Of a stretch of DNA of 64,000 bases, positions 35,925-45,672 are shown one piece after another; position 1 is the stretch's first letter, and each line of letters starts with the position of its first letter. A program made the translations under genes and the position numbers. A model generated the notes under the pieces. It did no database searches. It saw only the letters and a program-made list of their open reading frames with translations, and was not told the DNA's origin. The DNA comes from Tabrizicola soli (GTDB taxonomy: Bacteria > Pseudomonadota > Alphaproteobacteria > Rhodobacterales > Rhodobacteraceae), in assembly GCF_015999335.1 (NCBI RefSeq), contig NZ_JAEACP010000016.1, forward strand, positions 57,123 through 121,122. Direction: 5' to 3'.

Positions 35925-37076
35925 TCAGGCCAGATGGTCGATGCGTTGCAGCACCTGCGCGAGATGCCCGACCTCGCCCAGCCAGCGCGCCAGCAGCTTC
36001 GGATCATGCGGCGCGCCATGCACCCCCGCCGCGATCTCGCGGTTCATCACCGCCTCGATCGCCAGCGACACCGGGATCGAGACCAGCCGCCCCATCGCCG
36101 TTCCGCGCTCATCGCCCCAGGCATCCATCGCCCAGGTCTGGTGGAACACCGGCTTGCCATCCTTTTCCGCCTTCAGCGCCACGAACAGGACCACCCGGTC
36201 CGGCTCGCCCTCGGCATAGGAATTCTCCTTCAGCAGTTCCGCCGCCCGCGCGTTCAGCGCCGCATCGACCTCGGCCGCGCTCTTGCCCTCCAGCCCCTCG
36301 ATCTCTCGGAAGATCGGCGCCCAGGCGTCGGCCCAGCCGTTCAGCCGGATCGTCCCGCGCACGAAGTCGCGCACCTTCCAGTGCTTCTCGAAGCGGTATT
36401 CCTCCATGAAGGGATAGCTGTCACGGTTCGGATAGACCTCGAAGCTTTCCGGCACCGGCAGGGGCGCGTCATAGCGGGTGATCGCATCCCAGGGCCGGTT
36501 GACCCGCAGTTCCGAGAAATGCCGCAAGCTGCGCGAGGGCGAGCGCAGCGCCTTCAGTACCCCCGCCGGGGCCCAGCTGAACTTGTAGCGGAAGGCATTC
36601 GCGACCTTCGGCACCCCGCCGCAGTACGAGGTGAAGGACAGCACATTCTCGGGATCATAGGCCTTGGACGCGCGGTACCGCGCCACCAGGTCATGCGCCA
36701 TCAGGTGGTCGATGCCGGGATCGAGGCCGACCTCGTTCACCGAGACCAGCCCATTTTCCCGGAACGTCTCGTCCAGCGCCCGCATCTCGGGCGCGATGTA
36801 GGAGGAGGAGCAGAAGTTCGCCCCCTTCTCCAGGCAGAGCTTCGCGATCCCGACATGCTGGTCGGCGGGCAGCATCGACACGGCGATGTCGCCCGGCTTC
36901 AGCACGGCGGCCAGCGCCTCCAGGCTGAAGGGCCGGATGTCCTGCGTCAGGTCGCCGACCTCGGCACGCGCCTTCTCGACCGTGCGGTTCCACACCGTGA
37001 CGGGATGGCCCGCCTCGATCAGCCGCCGCAGCCCCGGAATCGACGACAGCCCCGTGCCGCACCAATGGATCGTCAT
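35925..37076 (-). CDS. Saccharopine dehydrogenase family protein (saccharopine reductase type)
   Basis: A 383-residue NAD(P)-binding protein with the family's N-terminal Rossmann fold (IHWCGTGLSSIPGL) and the central conserved segments VNEVGLDPGIDH and SFTSYCGGVP. Proteins of this family catalyse saccharopine to glutamate plus aminoadipate semialdehyde, or related carboxynorspermidine chemistry. The partner gene upstream encodes a lysine-forming saccharopine dehydrogenase, so a lysine degradation or aminoadipate route is the simplest reading. The ATG at 37076 has GGGGAGTG upstream. Confidence 0.82.
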   Translation of the reverse strand: MTIHWCGTGLSSIPGLRRLIEAGHPVTVWNRTVEKARAEVGDLTQDIRPFSLEALAAVLKPGDIAVSMLPADQHVGIAKLCLEKGANFCSSSYIAPEMRALDETFRENGLVSVNEVGLDPGIDHLMAHDLVARYRASKAYDPENVLSFTSYCGGVPKVANAFRYKFSWAPAGVLKALRSPSRSLRHFSELRVNRPWDAITRYDAPLPVPESFEVYPNRDSYPFMEEYRFEKHWKVRDFVRGTIRLNGWADAWAPIFREIEGLEGKSAAEVDAALNARAAELLKENSYAEGEPDRVVLFVALKAEKDGKPVFHQTWAMDAWGDERGTAMGRLVSIPVSLAIEAVMNREIAAGVHGAPHDPKLLARWLGEVGHLAQVLQRIDHLA

Positions 37077-37110
37077 GTTCTCACTCCCCTCGCTTGGCCG
37101 ATGCGCGACC

Positions 37111-37154
37111 AAGAGTTTTCGAAAACTCTTGCAAATCTTTTCGAAAAGATTTGC
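37111..37154. repeat. Two abutting perfect palindromes
   Basis: A 20-nt palindrome (37,111-37,130, half AAGAGTTTTC) touches a 24-nt palindrome (37,131-37,154, half GCAAATCTTTTC). They lie between two minus-strand genes. The 17 bases before them (TTGGCCGATGCGCGACC) resemble those before the double hairpin at 41,723. Could act as terminator, RNA stabiliser or mobile repeat. Confidence 0.65.
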
Positions 37155-37160
37155 GCCCTC

Positions 37161-38210
37161 TCACACGCTCGCGACGTGCCTGTCGAATTCCACCTTCGCC
37201 CGCCCCCAGACGCCCTTGTCCAGGTCCTTCAGCGTCAGCAGCGAAGGCAGAAGCTGCGCCGCATAGTCCTGCGAGGACTCGACCGGCATCAGGCTGGGCA
37301 AATTGTCGATCGCCGTCACGTCCAGCGGCGGGTTCTCGGCCACCCGCAGCGCCGGCGCGTCCCAGTCCGTTGCCCGGTCATAGACTTTGATCGGCGAGAA
37401 ATCCGAGGTCGGGTCGCAGGCGATATCGCCGATCACCGTCAGCTTCCTCGGATCGGTCTTGGCGCTCGCCGGGACAAACACCGGGCAGCCCGGACGCGCC
37501 AGGATGCAGTTCAGGAAGATCTCGTGCTCCAGCACCTCCGGGAACGGCCCGCCGCTTGCGGTCTCGGCCATGTCCCATTTCGTCACCTCGACGCCCATGG
37601 CGTCGCACAGATCCGCCGCCCCGGTCCCCACGCGCCCCAGCGCCCCGATGATGATCGCCCGTGGCCGGCCGAGGCCCGCCAGCTCTGCGCCCAGCTCGGC
37701 CAGAAGCGCATCCTTCGACGCCACCTTCCGGACCGGCCCGGCGATCCCGCCGCGCTGCTGCGCCGCCCAGCATTTCAGGCTGACAGCCGCCCCGGCATAG
37801 CCCGCCCAATAGCCGAAGGCCGCGACCCGGCGGCCGCCCTCGTCCACCAGATATTCCAGGTCATACAGCGTCCCGCCCCCGGCCTTGAACCGCTGCAAGA
37901 GCACCCGCCCCGCCGGCTGGCCCTTGTAGGCATGGCCGAACATGATGTGCCGATGCGTCAGCGGCGTGCCCACCTCGGGCAGTTCCTTCAGCCCGAAGAC
38001 GATCGCCTCCGCCGGGGCCCCGGGCCAGGAGTTTTCGGCCGCGATCCCGCAGCCCGCCGCCACATAGCCGTCCAGCGGGATCGCCCGGACCGAGGACCGC
38101 TCCACCGTGACCCGGATCCCCGCCCGGACCAGCGCGGCCGCGCCTTCGGGCGTGATCCCCACGCGCTCCTCGTTCGGCCGCTCTTCGGCGCGCACCCAGA
38201 GATGGGTCAT
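37161..38210 (-). CDS. Saccharopine dehydrogenase (L-lysine forming type)
   Basis: A 349-residue enzyme related to fungal LYS1 and alanine dehydrogenase: the N-terminal part is THLWVRAEERPNEERVGITP, and GFGYWAGYAGA-like and IIGALGRVGTGA segments mark the NAD(P) domain. It interconverts saccharopine with lysine and 2-oxoglutarate. It is followed by the second saccharopine-family gene across a double palindrome. Bacterial pairs like this have been linked to lysine catabolism. The ATG at 38210 fits the family start; 130 bases separate it from divergent rfbC. Confidence 0.88.
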   Translation of the reverse strand: MTHLWVRAEERPNEERVGITPEGAAALVRAGIRVTVERSSVRAIPLDGYVAAGCGIAAENSWPGAPAEAIVFGLKELPEVGTPLTHRHIMFGHAYKGQPAGRVLLQRFKAGGGTLYDLEYLVDEGGRRVAAFGYWAGYAGAAVSLKCWAAQQRGGIAGPVRKVASKDALLAELGAELAGLGRPRAIIIGALGRVGTGAADLCDAMGVEVTKWDMAETASGGPFPEVLEHEIFLNCILARPGCPVFVPASAKTDPRKLTVIGDIACDPTSDFSPIKVYDRATDWDAPALRVAENPPLDVTAIDNLPSLMPVESSQDYAAQLLPSLLTLKDLDKGVWGRAKVEFDRHVASV

Positions 38211-38343
38211 GTCCGGTCCTTCCGCTTGCTCACGCCGCCCCTTTAGCAGAACCTCCGCCCAAGACCATAGGCCAGCAAGCCCGTCCGGCTTGCAATTCGC
38301 AGCCATTCGACGCAACCCTGCCCGGAGCCGATACGAGTTTCCG

Positions 38344-38904
38344 ATGCAGATCGAACCCACCGCCCTGCCCGAGGTCCTGGTCCTCACCCCCCGCCGCTTC
38401 GGCGACGCGCGCGGCTGGTTCACCGAAAGCTGGAACGCCGCCCGCATGGCCGATGCCGGCCTCGACCTGCCCTGGGTGCAGGACAACCACTCCTTCTCCG
38501 CCGCGAAAGGCACCCTGCGGGGCCTGCACTACCAGTCGCCTCCCCGCGCGCAGGACAAGCTGGTGCGCTGCACCCGCGGCGCGATCCTTGACGTCGCAGT
38601 CGACATCCGCACCGGATCGCCCGCCTTCGGTCGCCATGTCGCCGTCGAACTGACCCCCGGGAACGGGCGGCAACTCCTTGTCCCCAAGGGCTTCCTGCAT
38701 GGCTTCCTGACCCTGGCCGACGACACCGAGGTGCAGTACAAATGCACCGACCTTTACAGCCCGGAGCATGACGGCGCCGTCCGTTGGGACGATCCCGCCC
38801 TCGGCATCGACTGGGGCACCTCCGCGCCGATCCTCTCGGACAAGGACGCAAGCGCCCCCCTGCTGGCCGGGATCGGCCAGCCCTTCCGTTGGGAGGCGAA
38901 ATGA
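38344..38904 (+). CDS. rfbC: RfbC (RmlC), dTDP-4-dehydrorhamnose 3,5-epimerase
   Basis: A 186-residue cupin epimerase of dTDP-L-rhamnose synthesis. Signature segments are [26 protein letters not shown] with the catalytic histidine, and the GFLHGFLTL loop. It starts the operon rfbC-B-D-A, in which every junction is an ATGA overlap. The product is used for lipopolysaccharide or capsule. The start follows the short divergent gap to the saccharopine dehydrogenase gene. Confidence 0.96.
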   Translation: MQIEPTALPEVLVLTPRRFGDARGWFTESWNAARMADAGLDLPWVQDNHSFSAAKGTLRGLHYQSPPRAQDKLVRCTRGAILDVAVDIRTGSPAFGRHVAVELTPGNGRQLLVPKGFLHGFLTLADDTEVQYKCTDLYSPEHDGAVRWDDPALGIDWGTSAPILSDKDASAPLLAGIGQPFRWEAK

Positions 38905-39938
38905 GACTTCTCGTCACCGGAGGCTGCGGCTTCATCGGTTCCGCCGTCGTCCGTCTGGCCGTGGCCCGGGGCCACGAGGTCGTCAACCTCGACGCCATGA
39001 CCTATGCCGCGAACGGGGCCAACGTCGCCTCCGTCGCCCACTCCAACCTCTACAGCTTCGAGAAGGCCGACATCCGCGACCGCGCCGCGCTGGACCGCAT
39101 CTTCGCCACCCACAACCCCGACGCCGTGATGCACCTCGCCGCCGAAAGCCATGTCGACCGCTCCATCGACGGGCCGGCGGATTTCATCGAAACCAACATC
39201 ACCGGCACCTTCAACCTCCTCGAAGCCGCCCGCACCCACTGGACCCGCCACGGCAAACCCGCAAGCTTCCGCTTCCACCACATCTCCACCGACGAGGTCT
39301 TCGGCTCCCTCGGCCCCACCGGCCAGTTCACCGAACACACCCCCTACGACCCCCGCTCGCCCTATTCCGCGTCGAAAGCCGCCTCCGACCACCTGATCCG
39401 CGCCTGGGCCGAAACCTATGGGCTTCCGACCGTCCTCACCAACTGCTCCAACAACTACGGCCCCTACCATTTCCCCGAAAAGCTGATCCCCGTCACCATC
39501 CTGAACGCCCTTCACGCCAAGCCCATCCCGGTCTACGGCACCGGCGAGAACATCCGCGACTGGCTCTATGTCGAGGACCACGCCGACGCCCTCCTCCTCG
39601 TCCTGGAAAAGGGCGCACCGGGCCGCAGCTACAACATCGGCGGCGAGAACGAACGCCGCAACATCGACCTCGTGCGCACCATCTGCGCGCTCCTCGACGA
39701 GATGGCCCCAAAGGCCACCCCCTACGCCGACCAGATCACCTTCGTCGCCGACCGCCCCGGCCACGACGCCCGCTATGCCATCGACCCGACCCGCCTCCGC
39801 GAGGAACTCGGCTGGAGGCCCTCGGTCACCGTGGAAGAGGGCCTGCGCCGCACCGTGCGCTGGTATCTCGACAACGAAGCCTGGTGGCGCCCGCTGCTCG
39901 ACCGGAAGGGCGTGGGCGAACGGTTGGGGAAGGCATGA
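38901..39938 (+). CDS. rfbB: RfbB (RmlB), dTDP-glucose 4,6-dehydratase
   Basis: A 345-residue extended SDR. NAD-binding motif TGGCGFIGS at the N-terminus, [12 protein letters not shown], the catalytic HISTDEVFG and [10 protein letters not shown] follow. It converts dTDP-glucose to dTDP-4-keto-6-deoxyglucose, the substrate of RfbC. Length matches the family. The start overlaps rfbC (ATGA) and its stop overlaps rfbD. Confidence 0.97.
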   Translation: MRLLVTGGCGFIGSAVVRLAVARGHEVVNLDAMTYAANGANVASVAHSNLYSFEKADIRDRAALDRIFATHNPDAVMHLAAESHVDRSIDGPADFIETNITGTFNLLEAARTHWTRHGKPASFRFHHISTDEVFGSLGPTGQFTEHTPYDPRSPYSASKAASDHLIRAWAETYGLPTVLTNCSNNYGPYHFPEKLIPVTILNALHAKPIPVYGTGENIRDWLYVEDHADALLLVLEKGAPGRSYNIGGENERRNIDLVRTICALLDEMAPKATPYADQITFVADRPGHDARYAIDPTRLREELGWRPSVTVEEGLRRTVRWYLDNEAWWRPLLDRKGVGERLGKA

Positions 39939-40780
39939 AACTGCTCGTCTTCGGCAAGACCGGCCAGGTCGCCCGCGAGCTTGCCCGGATCGCGCCGGAC
40001 GCCACCTTCCTTGGCCGCGAGGACGCCGATCTGACGAACCCCGCCGCCTGCGCCGCCGCCATCGCGGCCACCGACGCGCATGCCGTGATCAACGCCGCCG
40101 CCTGGACCGCCGTGGACAAGGCCGAGACCGAGGAGGCCGCCGCCACCTTGGTCAACGGCGACGCGCCCACCGCAATGGCCCGCGCTGCCGCCGCGCGGGG
40201 CCTCCCCTTCCTCCACATCTCCACCGACTATGTCTTCGACGGATCGGGCGACCGGCCCTTCGCGCCGGACCACCCCGCCGCGCCGCTGAACGCCTATGGC
40301 CGGTCGAAACTGGCCGGCGAGCAGGGCATCCGCGCCGCAGGCGGCAACCACCTGATCCTGCGCACCTCCTGGGTCGTCTCGGCCCACGGCGCGAATTTCG
40401 TCAAGACCATGCTGCGCCTCGGGGCCGAGCGCGACAGCCTCGCGGTCGTCGCCGACCAGATCGGCGGCCCCACCCCCGCCGCCGCCGTCGCGCAGGCCCT
40501 GGTCGCCGCCGCCCGGGCCCTGACCCGCGGCGCGCCGGGCGGCACCCACCATTTCTCCGGCCGACCCGACACCAGCTGGGCCGGTTTCGCCCGCGCCATC
40601 ATGGCCGAGGCCGGGTTTCCCTGCCGGATCGACGGCATCCCGACCAGCGATTACCCCACTCCGGCCCGACGCCCGCTGAATTCCCGCCTTGATTGCAGCG
40701 CATTTACCACGGCATTCGGCATCCCGCGCCCCGACTGGCGGCCGGGCCTCGCCACCATCGTGAAGGAGCTTCATCCATGA
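39935..40780 (+). CDS. rfbD: RfbD (RmlD), dTDP-4-dehydrorhamnose reductase
   Basis: A 281-residue NAD(P)H-dependent SDR. Motifs are GKTGQVA in the dinucleotide-binding loop, [22 protein letters not shown] and NAYGRSK with the YxxxK catalytic pair. It reduces dTDP-4-keto-L-rhamnose to dTDP-L-rhamnose, the last step. Overlaps both neighbours by ATGA. Confidence 0.96.
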   Translation: MKLLVFGKTGQVARELARIAPDATFLGREDADLTNPAACAAAIAATDAHAVINAAAWTAVDKAETEEAAATLVNGDAPTAMARAAAARGLPFLHISTDYVFDGSGDRPFAPDHPAAPLNAYGRSKLAGEQGIRAAGGNHLILRTSWVVSAHGANFVKTMLRLGAERDSLAVVADQIGGPTPAAAVAQALVAAARALTRGAPGGTHHFSGRPDTSWAGFARAIMAEAGFPCRIDGIPTSDYPTPARRPLNSRLDCSAFTTAFGIPRPDWRPGLATIVKELHP

Positions 40781-41649
40781 CCCGCAAGGGCATCCTCCTC
40801 GCCGGAGGCACCGGCTCCCGGCTCTGGCCGATCACGCTGGGCACCTCGAAGCAACTCCTGCCGATCTACGACAAGCCGATGGTCTATTACCCGATCTCGG
40901 TCCTGATGCTCTCCGGCATCCGCGAGATCGCGATCATCACCACGCCCGAGGACCAGCCGCAGTTCCAGCGCCTCCTGGGCGACGGCAGCCAATGGGGCCT
41001 CAGCTTCACCTGGATCATCCAGGAGCGCCCCGAGGGCCTGGCGCAAGCCTACCTGCTGTCCCGCGATTTCCTTGCCGGAGCGCCTTCGGCCATGGTCCTG
41101 GGCGACAACATCTTCTTCGGCCATGGCCTGCCCGAGATCCTGCACCGTGCCAACTTGCAACCCTCCGGTGGCACCGTCTTCGGCTACCACGTCGCCGACC
41201 CCGAACGCTACGGCGTCGCCGCCTTCGATGCCCAAGGCCGTGTCACCCGGATCGTGGAAAAGCCGCGGGACCCGCCCTCCAGCTTCGCCATCACCGGGCT
41301 CTACTTCCTCGACGGCCGCGCCCCCGATCTCGCCGCAAGGATCACGCCCTCGCCGCGCGGAGAACTGGAGATCGTCGACCTCCTAGAACACTACCGCGCC
41401 GAGGGCAGCCTGCAGGTCGAGCGCATGGGCCGCGGCTTTGCCTGGCTCGATACCGGCACTCCGGGCAGCCTTCTCGATGCCGGAAACTTCGTACGCACGC
41501 TGCAAGACCGGCAAGGGATGCAGGTCGGCTCGCCGGACGAGGTGGCCTTCCACCAAGGCTGGATCGACCGCGCCGGGCTGGCCGAGCGGGCGCAGGTCTT
41601 CGGCAAGTCGAGCTACGGCGCACATCTGGAAGGCGTGCTGAAAGAGTGA
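40777..41649 (+). CDS. rfbA: RfbA (RmlA), glucose-1-phosphate thymidylyltransferase
   Basis: A 290-residue nucleotidyltransferase. The N-terminal signature GILLAGGTGSRLWPIT and the following SKQLLPIYDKPMVYYPIS bind nucleotide, and LGDNIFFG carries the catalytic aspartate. It makes dTDP-glucose from dTTP and glucose-1-phosphate, the first step of the pathway, and is feedback-inhibited by dTDP-rhamnose in known homologues. Last gene of the operon; a pair of hairpins follows. Confidence 0.97.
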   Translation: MTRKGILLAGGTGSRLWPITLGTSKQLLPIYDKPMVYYPISVLMLSGIREIAIITTPEDQPQFQRLLGDGSQWGLSFTWIIQERPEGLAQAYLLSRDFLAGAPSAMVLGDNIFFGHGLPEILHRANLQPSGGTVFGYHVADPERYGVAAFDAQGRVTRIVEKPRDPPSSFAITGLYFLDGRAPDLAARITPSPRGELEIVDLLEHYRAEGSLQVERMGRGFAWLDTGTPGSLLDAGNFVRTLQDRQGMQVGSPDEVAFHQGWIDRAGLAERAQVFGKSSYGAHLEGVLKE

Positions 41650-41722
41650 CCGCGCCGGGGACCGACGGGGCCAGACGGCGTCGATCAGTGCAAAGGACTC
41701 CCGCCTGGCCAACGCGCGACCC

Positions 41723-41770
41723 CCGGAAATCGAACGATTTCCGGACCGGAATTCTCCTTCAGAATTCCGG
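41723..41770. terminator. Tandem hairpins between rfbA and fdsD
   Basis: Two stems stand side by side: CCGGAAATCG with CGATTTCCGG (2-nt loop) and CCGGAATTCT with AGAATTCCGG (5-nt loop). They lie between convergent operons and can be read from either side. The preceding bases CTGGCCAACGCGCGACC are close to those before the double palindrome at 37,111. Confidence 0.6.
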
Positions 41771-41778
41771 CGCCCCGA

Positions 41779-42009
41779 TCAGGACGCGGGCTCGGCGACC
41801 GGCCGCCGGATCGACGGGGCCGCTTCCAGCACCAGGGGCCGGAACCCCGCCCCGCCGGCGTCGACCAGCGTGAAGAACTCGCGCCGCATCCGGGGCTCCC
41901 AGAAGTCGTTGATATGGCCCGCTAGGCCCGCGACCCCCTCGGCATGGGGCTTCGTCTCCATGAACAGCGCAATCTGGTTGGCCATCCGCACAATCTTGTC
42001 AGCCGACAT
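41779..42009 (-). CDS. fdsD: FdsD, formate dehydrogenase delta subunit
   Basis: A 76-residue protein of the FdsD family: it starts SADKIVRMANQIALFM and has HINDFWEPRMRREF in the middle. FdsD is a small accessory subunit that stabilises the FdsGBA complex. It is the last gene of fdsGBA-fdhD-fdsD, overlapping fdhD by 11 bases. Confidence 0.92.
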   Translation of the reverse strand: MSADKIVRMANQIALFMETKPHAEGVAGLAGHINDFWEPRMRREFFTLVDAGGAGFRPLVLEAAPSIRRPVAEPAS

Positions 42010-42799
42010 CGGCCCCCTCCGTCATCAAGCGATCCGTATGCGAGAAGACCTCGAATCGGTCCCCCCTCGCCAGGGCGACCAGGGTGATCCCCGCCCGCTC
42101 GGCCAGTTCCACCGCCTCGGCCGTCGGGGCCGAGACCGCAATGATCATGGGCGCGCCCAGCATCGCCACCTTCTGCACCATGTCCGTCGACACGCGAGAG
42201 GTCAGCACCACCGCACCCTCCGGCCGGGTTCCCTGCCGGACCATCCCGCCCACCAGCTTGTCCAGCGCATTGTGCCGGCCCACGTCTTCCCGGGCCAAGA
42301 GCAACCGCCCGTTCCAGAACGCCGCGCCATGCACGGCGCGCGTCGCGTCATGCAGCCGCTGCTCGCCCGGAAGCGCCGCCACGGCTTCCCGGACCTGCGA
42401 AGGCGTCATCCGGAACGCCGAAGGCCCCACCACCGGAACCTCGCGCAGCGCCTGGTCGATGCTGTCGATCCCGCAGAGCCCGCAACCGACCGGCCCCGCC
42501 ATCACCCGCCGCCGGGCGGCCAGCCGCGCCTCGGCCTCGGGTTTCAGCCAGACCTGCACGTCGCGGCCCCGGGGAACCGTCTCGACCTCGACCGACAGCA
42601 CCTCCTCCGGGCCTGCAATCCCCTCGGTCACGGCGAAGCCATAGCCGAAGTCCTCCAGGTCCGAAGGGGTCGCCATCATCACCGCCTGCGTGGTGCCGTT
42701 GAACGACAGCGCGACGGCCACTTCCTCGGGCAGGATCCGGTCCCCCGGCGTCACCGAGGGGCCGAACACCAGCCGGGGCGTGGCCCGCGCGCCCTTCAT
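41999..42799 (-). CDS. fdhD: FdhD, sulfurtransferase for formate dehydrogenase
   Basis: A 266-residue protein needed to transfer sulfur from the desulfurase IscS to the Mo-bisPGD cofactor of formate dehydrogenase. The active-site CxxC is CGLCG, followed by DSID; REDVGRHNALDKL and SRVSTDMVQK are further family motifs. The ATG at 42799 overlaps the fdsA stop as ATGA; the longer frame to 42856 lies inside fdsA. Confidence 0.95.
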   Translation of the reverse strand: MKGARATPRLVFGPSVTPGDRILPEEVAVALSFNGTTQAVMMATPSDLEDFGYGFAVTEGIAGPEEVLSVEVETVPRGRDVQVWLKPEAEARLAARRRVMAGPVGCGLCGIDSIDQALREVPVVGPSAFRMTPSQVREAVAALPGEQRLHDATRAVHGAAFWNGRLLLAREDVGRHNALDKLVGGMVRQGTRPEGAVVLTSRVSTDMVQKVAMLGAPMIIAVSAPTAEAVELAERAGITLVALARGDRFEVFSHTDRLMTEGADVG

Positions 42800-45672
42800 T
42801 CCGCCGCCAGGATCCGTCGCGACAGGGCCGCCTGCGCGGCATATTCCTCCTGCCACTCGGACGGGCCGTTGGAGGGCGAGACCTGCACCGCCGTCACCTT
42901 GTATTCCGGGCAGTTCGTCGCCCAGTCCGAGAAATCGGTGGTGATGACGTTGGCCTGGGTGTCGGGGTGGTGGAAGGTGGTGTAGACCACCCCCGCCGCC
43001 ACCCGGTCGGTGATCGTCGCCCGCAGCGTGGTTTCCCCCGCCCGGCTGGCCAGCCGCACCCAGTCGCCTTCCCGGATGCCCCGGTTCTCGGCGTCATGCG
43101 GGTTGATCTCCAGCAGGTCCTGGTCGTGCCAGACGACGTTCGCCGTCCGCCGCGTCTGCGCGCCCACGTTGTACTGGCTGAGAATCCGGCCCGTGGTCAG
43201 CAAGAGCGGGAAGCGCGGCCCGGCCTTTTCATCCGTCGCCACATATTCGGTGCGGATGAACTTGCCCTTGCCGCGGACGAAGCCGTCGATATGCATCATC
43301 GGCGTGCCTTCCGGCGCCTTCTCGTTGCAGGGCCACTGGACGGAGCCCAGCGTCTCCAGCTTCTCGTAGGTCACGCCGGCAAAGGAGGGCGTGGTCATCG
43401 CGATCTCGTCCATGATCTGCGACGGATGGGTGTAACTCCAGTTCGCGCCCATGGCGTTGGCGAACATCTGGGTGACTTCCCAGTCGGCGTAGCCCTGCTT
43501 CGGCGCCATCACCTGGCGGACCATGTTGATTCGGCGCTCGGCGTTGGTGAAGGTGCCGTCCTTCTCCAGGAAGGTCGAGCCGGGGAAGAACACATGCGCA
43601 TAGTTCGCGGTCTCGTTCAGGAACAGGTCGTGGACGATCACGCATTCCATCGCCGCCAGGCCCGCCGCGACATGATGGGTGTCGGGGTCGGATTGCAGGA
43701 TGTCCTCGCCCTGGCAATAAAGGCCCTTGAACGTGCCCTCGACGGCGGCGTCCAGCATGTTCGGGATGCGCAGGCCGGGCTCGGGGTCGATGGTGACGCC
43801 CCAGGCCTTTTCATAGATCGCACGCACTTCCGGGTTCTTCACATGGCGGTAGCCCGGCAGTTCATGCGGGAAGGACCCCATGTCGCAGGAGCCCTGCACG
43901 TTGTTCTGGCCGCGCAGCGGGTTCACGCCCACGCCCTGCCGACCGATGTTGCCGGTCAGCATGGCGAGGTTGGCGATGCCGATCACCGTGGTCGAGCCCT
44001 GGCTGTGCTCGGTCACACCGAGGCCGTAGTAGATCGCCGCATTGCCGCCGGTGGCATAGAGCCGCGCCGCGCCACGCACTTCCGCGGCCGGCACGCCCGT
44101 CACCAGTTCCAGCGCCTCGGGCGAGTGCTTGGGATCGGCGATGAACTCCATGTAGTCTTGGAATTCGTCCCAGTCGCAGCGGGTGCGGATGAACTCCTCA
44201 TCGTAGAGCTTCTCGGTCACGATGACATGCGCCAGCGCCGAGACCACCGCCACGTTCGTCCCCGGCGTGAGGGCCAGGTGATGGTCGGCCTTGTAGTGCG
44301 GGCCTTCCACGGTTTCTGTCCGGCGCGGATCGACGACGATCAGCTTCGCGCCCTTGCGCAGCCGCTTCTTCATCCGGCTGGCAAAGACCGGGTGCGCCGC
44401 CGAGGGGTTGGCGCCGATCACCATGATCACGTCCGAGTCCTCGACCGAGTCGAAGTCCTGCGTGCCGGCCGAGGTGCCGAAGGTCTGGCCCAGGCCATAG
44501 CCGGTAGGCGAATGGCAGACGCGGGCGCAGGTGTCGGTGTTGTTGTTCATGAACACCGCGCGGGTCAGCTTCTGGACGAGATAGGTCTCCTCGTTCGTGC
44601 AGCGGCTGGAGGTGATCACGCCGACCGAGTTCCGGCCGTACTTGGCCTGGAGCCCCTTCATCTTCGCCGCGGCGAATTCCATCGCCTCGGCCCAGGAGAC
44701 CTCTTTCCACGGGTCGGTGATCGCGTCGCGGATCATCGGGTTCAGGATGCGGTCCTGGTGCGTGGCATAGCCATAGGCGAAGCGGCCCTTGACGCAGGAA
44801 TGGCCCCGGTTGGCCTTGCCGTGCTTGTAGGGCGTCATCCGCACCAGTTCGTCGCCGCGCATTTCGGCCTTGAACGAGCAACCGACGCCGCAATAGGCGC
44901 AGGTGGTGATGACCGAACGGTCAGGCAGGCCCATCTCGGCGATGGATTTCTCCTGCAGGCTGCCGGTCGGGCAAACCTGCACGCAAGCGCCGCAGGACAC
45001 GCAGTCAGACGACAGGAAGTTGTCCTCCGACACCCCGGCGCTGACCCGGCTGTCGAAGCCCCGGCCCTCGATGGTCAGGGCGAAGGTGCCCTGCACATCC
45101 TCGCAGGCCCGCACGCAAAGCGAGCAGACGATGCATTTCGAGCTGTCGAAGGTGAAGTAGGGGTTGCTCTCGTCGACCGGGCGCCAGTCCGGGTTGGCGG
45201 TGCCATCCGCGCCATACTGGCGCACATGGTCGGCGACCGGCTGATAGCGGATCTCGCGCAGGCCGACGCGGGCGGCCATGGTCTGCAGCTGGCTGTCGCC
45301 GTTCGCGGCATCGGTCAGGCCCGGCACCGGATGGTCCGAGGCGTAGAGCTCCATCACGCCGCGGCGGATCTGCTGCACGTTCGGCGACTGGGTGTGCACC
45401 TTGATCCCCGGCATGACCGGCGTCGTGCACGAGGCGGGCGTGCCGTTCCGCCCCTCGATCTCGACCAGACACAGGCGGCAGGAGCCGAAGGCGTCCATGC
45501 TGTCGGTGGCGCAGAGCTTGGGCACCGAGATGCCCAGTTCGGCCGCCGCGCGCATGATGCTGGTGCCTTCCGGCACGGTCACGTCGTAGCCGTCGATGTT
45601 CAGCGTGACCAGTTTCTTCGACTTCGCGGCCGGGGTGCCGAAGTCACGGTCGGGGATGATGAAGTCTTTCAT
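42796..45672 (-). CDS. fdsA: FdsA, molybdenum catalytic subunit of NAD-dependent formate dehydrogenase
   Basis: A 958-residue subunit that oxidises formate to CO2. The N-terminal region has a [2Fe-2S] site (CATDSMDAFGSCRLC), then two ferredoxin [4Fe-4S] clusters (CIVCSLCVRAC and CVSCGACVQVC), and TCAYCGVGC marks the first molybdopterin-domain cluster. The Mo-ligating cysteine is in CARVCHSPTG, so it is a cysteine enzyme, not a selenocysteine one. C-terminal molybdopterin dinucleotide-binding part contains LTTGRILSQYN. Electrons go to FdsB. ATGA overlaps link it to fdsB and fdhD. Confidence 0.97.
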   Translation of the reverse strand: MKDFIIPDRDFGTPAAKSKKLVTLNIDGYDVTVPEGTSIMRAAAELGISVPKLCATDSMDAFGSCRLCLVEIEGRNGTPASCTTPVMPGIKVHTQSPNVQQIRRGVMELYASDHPVPGLTDAANGDSQLQTMAARVGLREIRYQPVADHVRQYGADGTANPDWRPVDESNPYFTFDSSKCIVCSLCVRACEDVQGTFALTIEGRGFDSRVSAGVSEDNFLSSDCVSCGACVQVCPTGSLQEKSIAEMGLPDRSVITTCAYCGVGCSFKAEMRGDELVRMTPYKHGKANRGHSCVKGRFAYGYATHQDRILNPMIRDAITDPWKEVSWAEAMEFAAAKMKGLQAKYGRNSVGVITSSRCTNEETYLVQKLTRAVFMNNNTDTCARVCHSPTGYGLGQTFGTSAGTQDFDSVEDSDVIMVIGANPSAAHPVFASRMKKRLRKGAKLIVVDPRRTETVEGPHYKADHHLALTPGTNVAVVSALAHVIVTEKLYDEEFIRTRCDWDEFQDYMEFIADPKHSPEALELVTGVPAAEVRGAARLYATGGNAAIYYGLGVTEHSQGSTTVIGIANLAMLTGNIGRQGVGVNPLRGQNNVQGSCDMGSFPHELPGYRHVKNPEVRAIYEKAWGVTIDPEPGLRIPNMLDAAVEGTFKGLYCQGEDILQSDPDTHHVAAGLAAMECVIVHDLFLNETANYAHVFFPGSTFLEKDGTFTNAERRINMVRQVMAPKQGYADWEVTQMFANAMGANWSYTHPSQIMDEIAMTTPSFAGVTYEKLETLGSVQWPCNEKAPEGTPMMHIDGFVRGKGKFIRTEYVATDEKAGPRFPLLLTTGRILSQYNVGAQTRRTANVVWHDQDLLEINPHDAENRGIREGDWVRLASRAGETTLRATITDRVAAGVVYTTFHHPDTQANVITTDFSDWATNCPEYKVTAVQVSPSNGPSEWQEEYAAQAALSRRILAAE

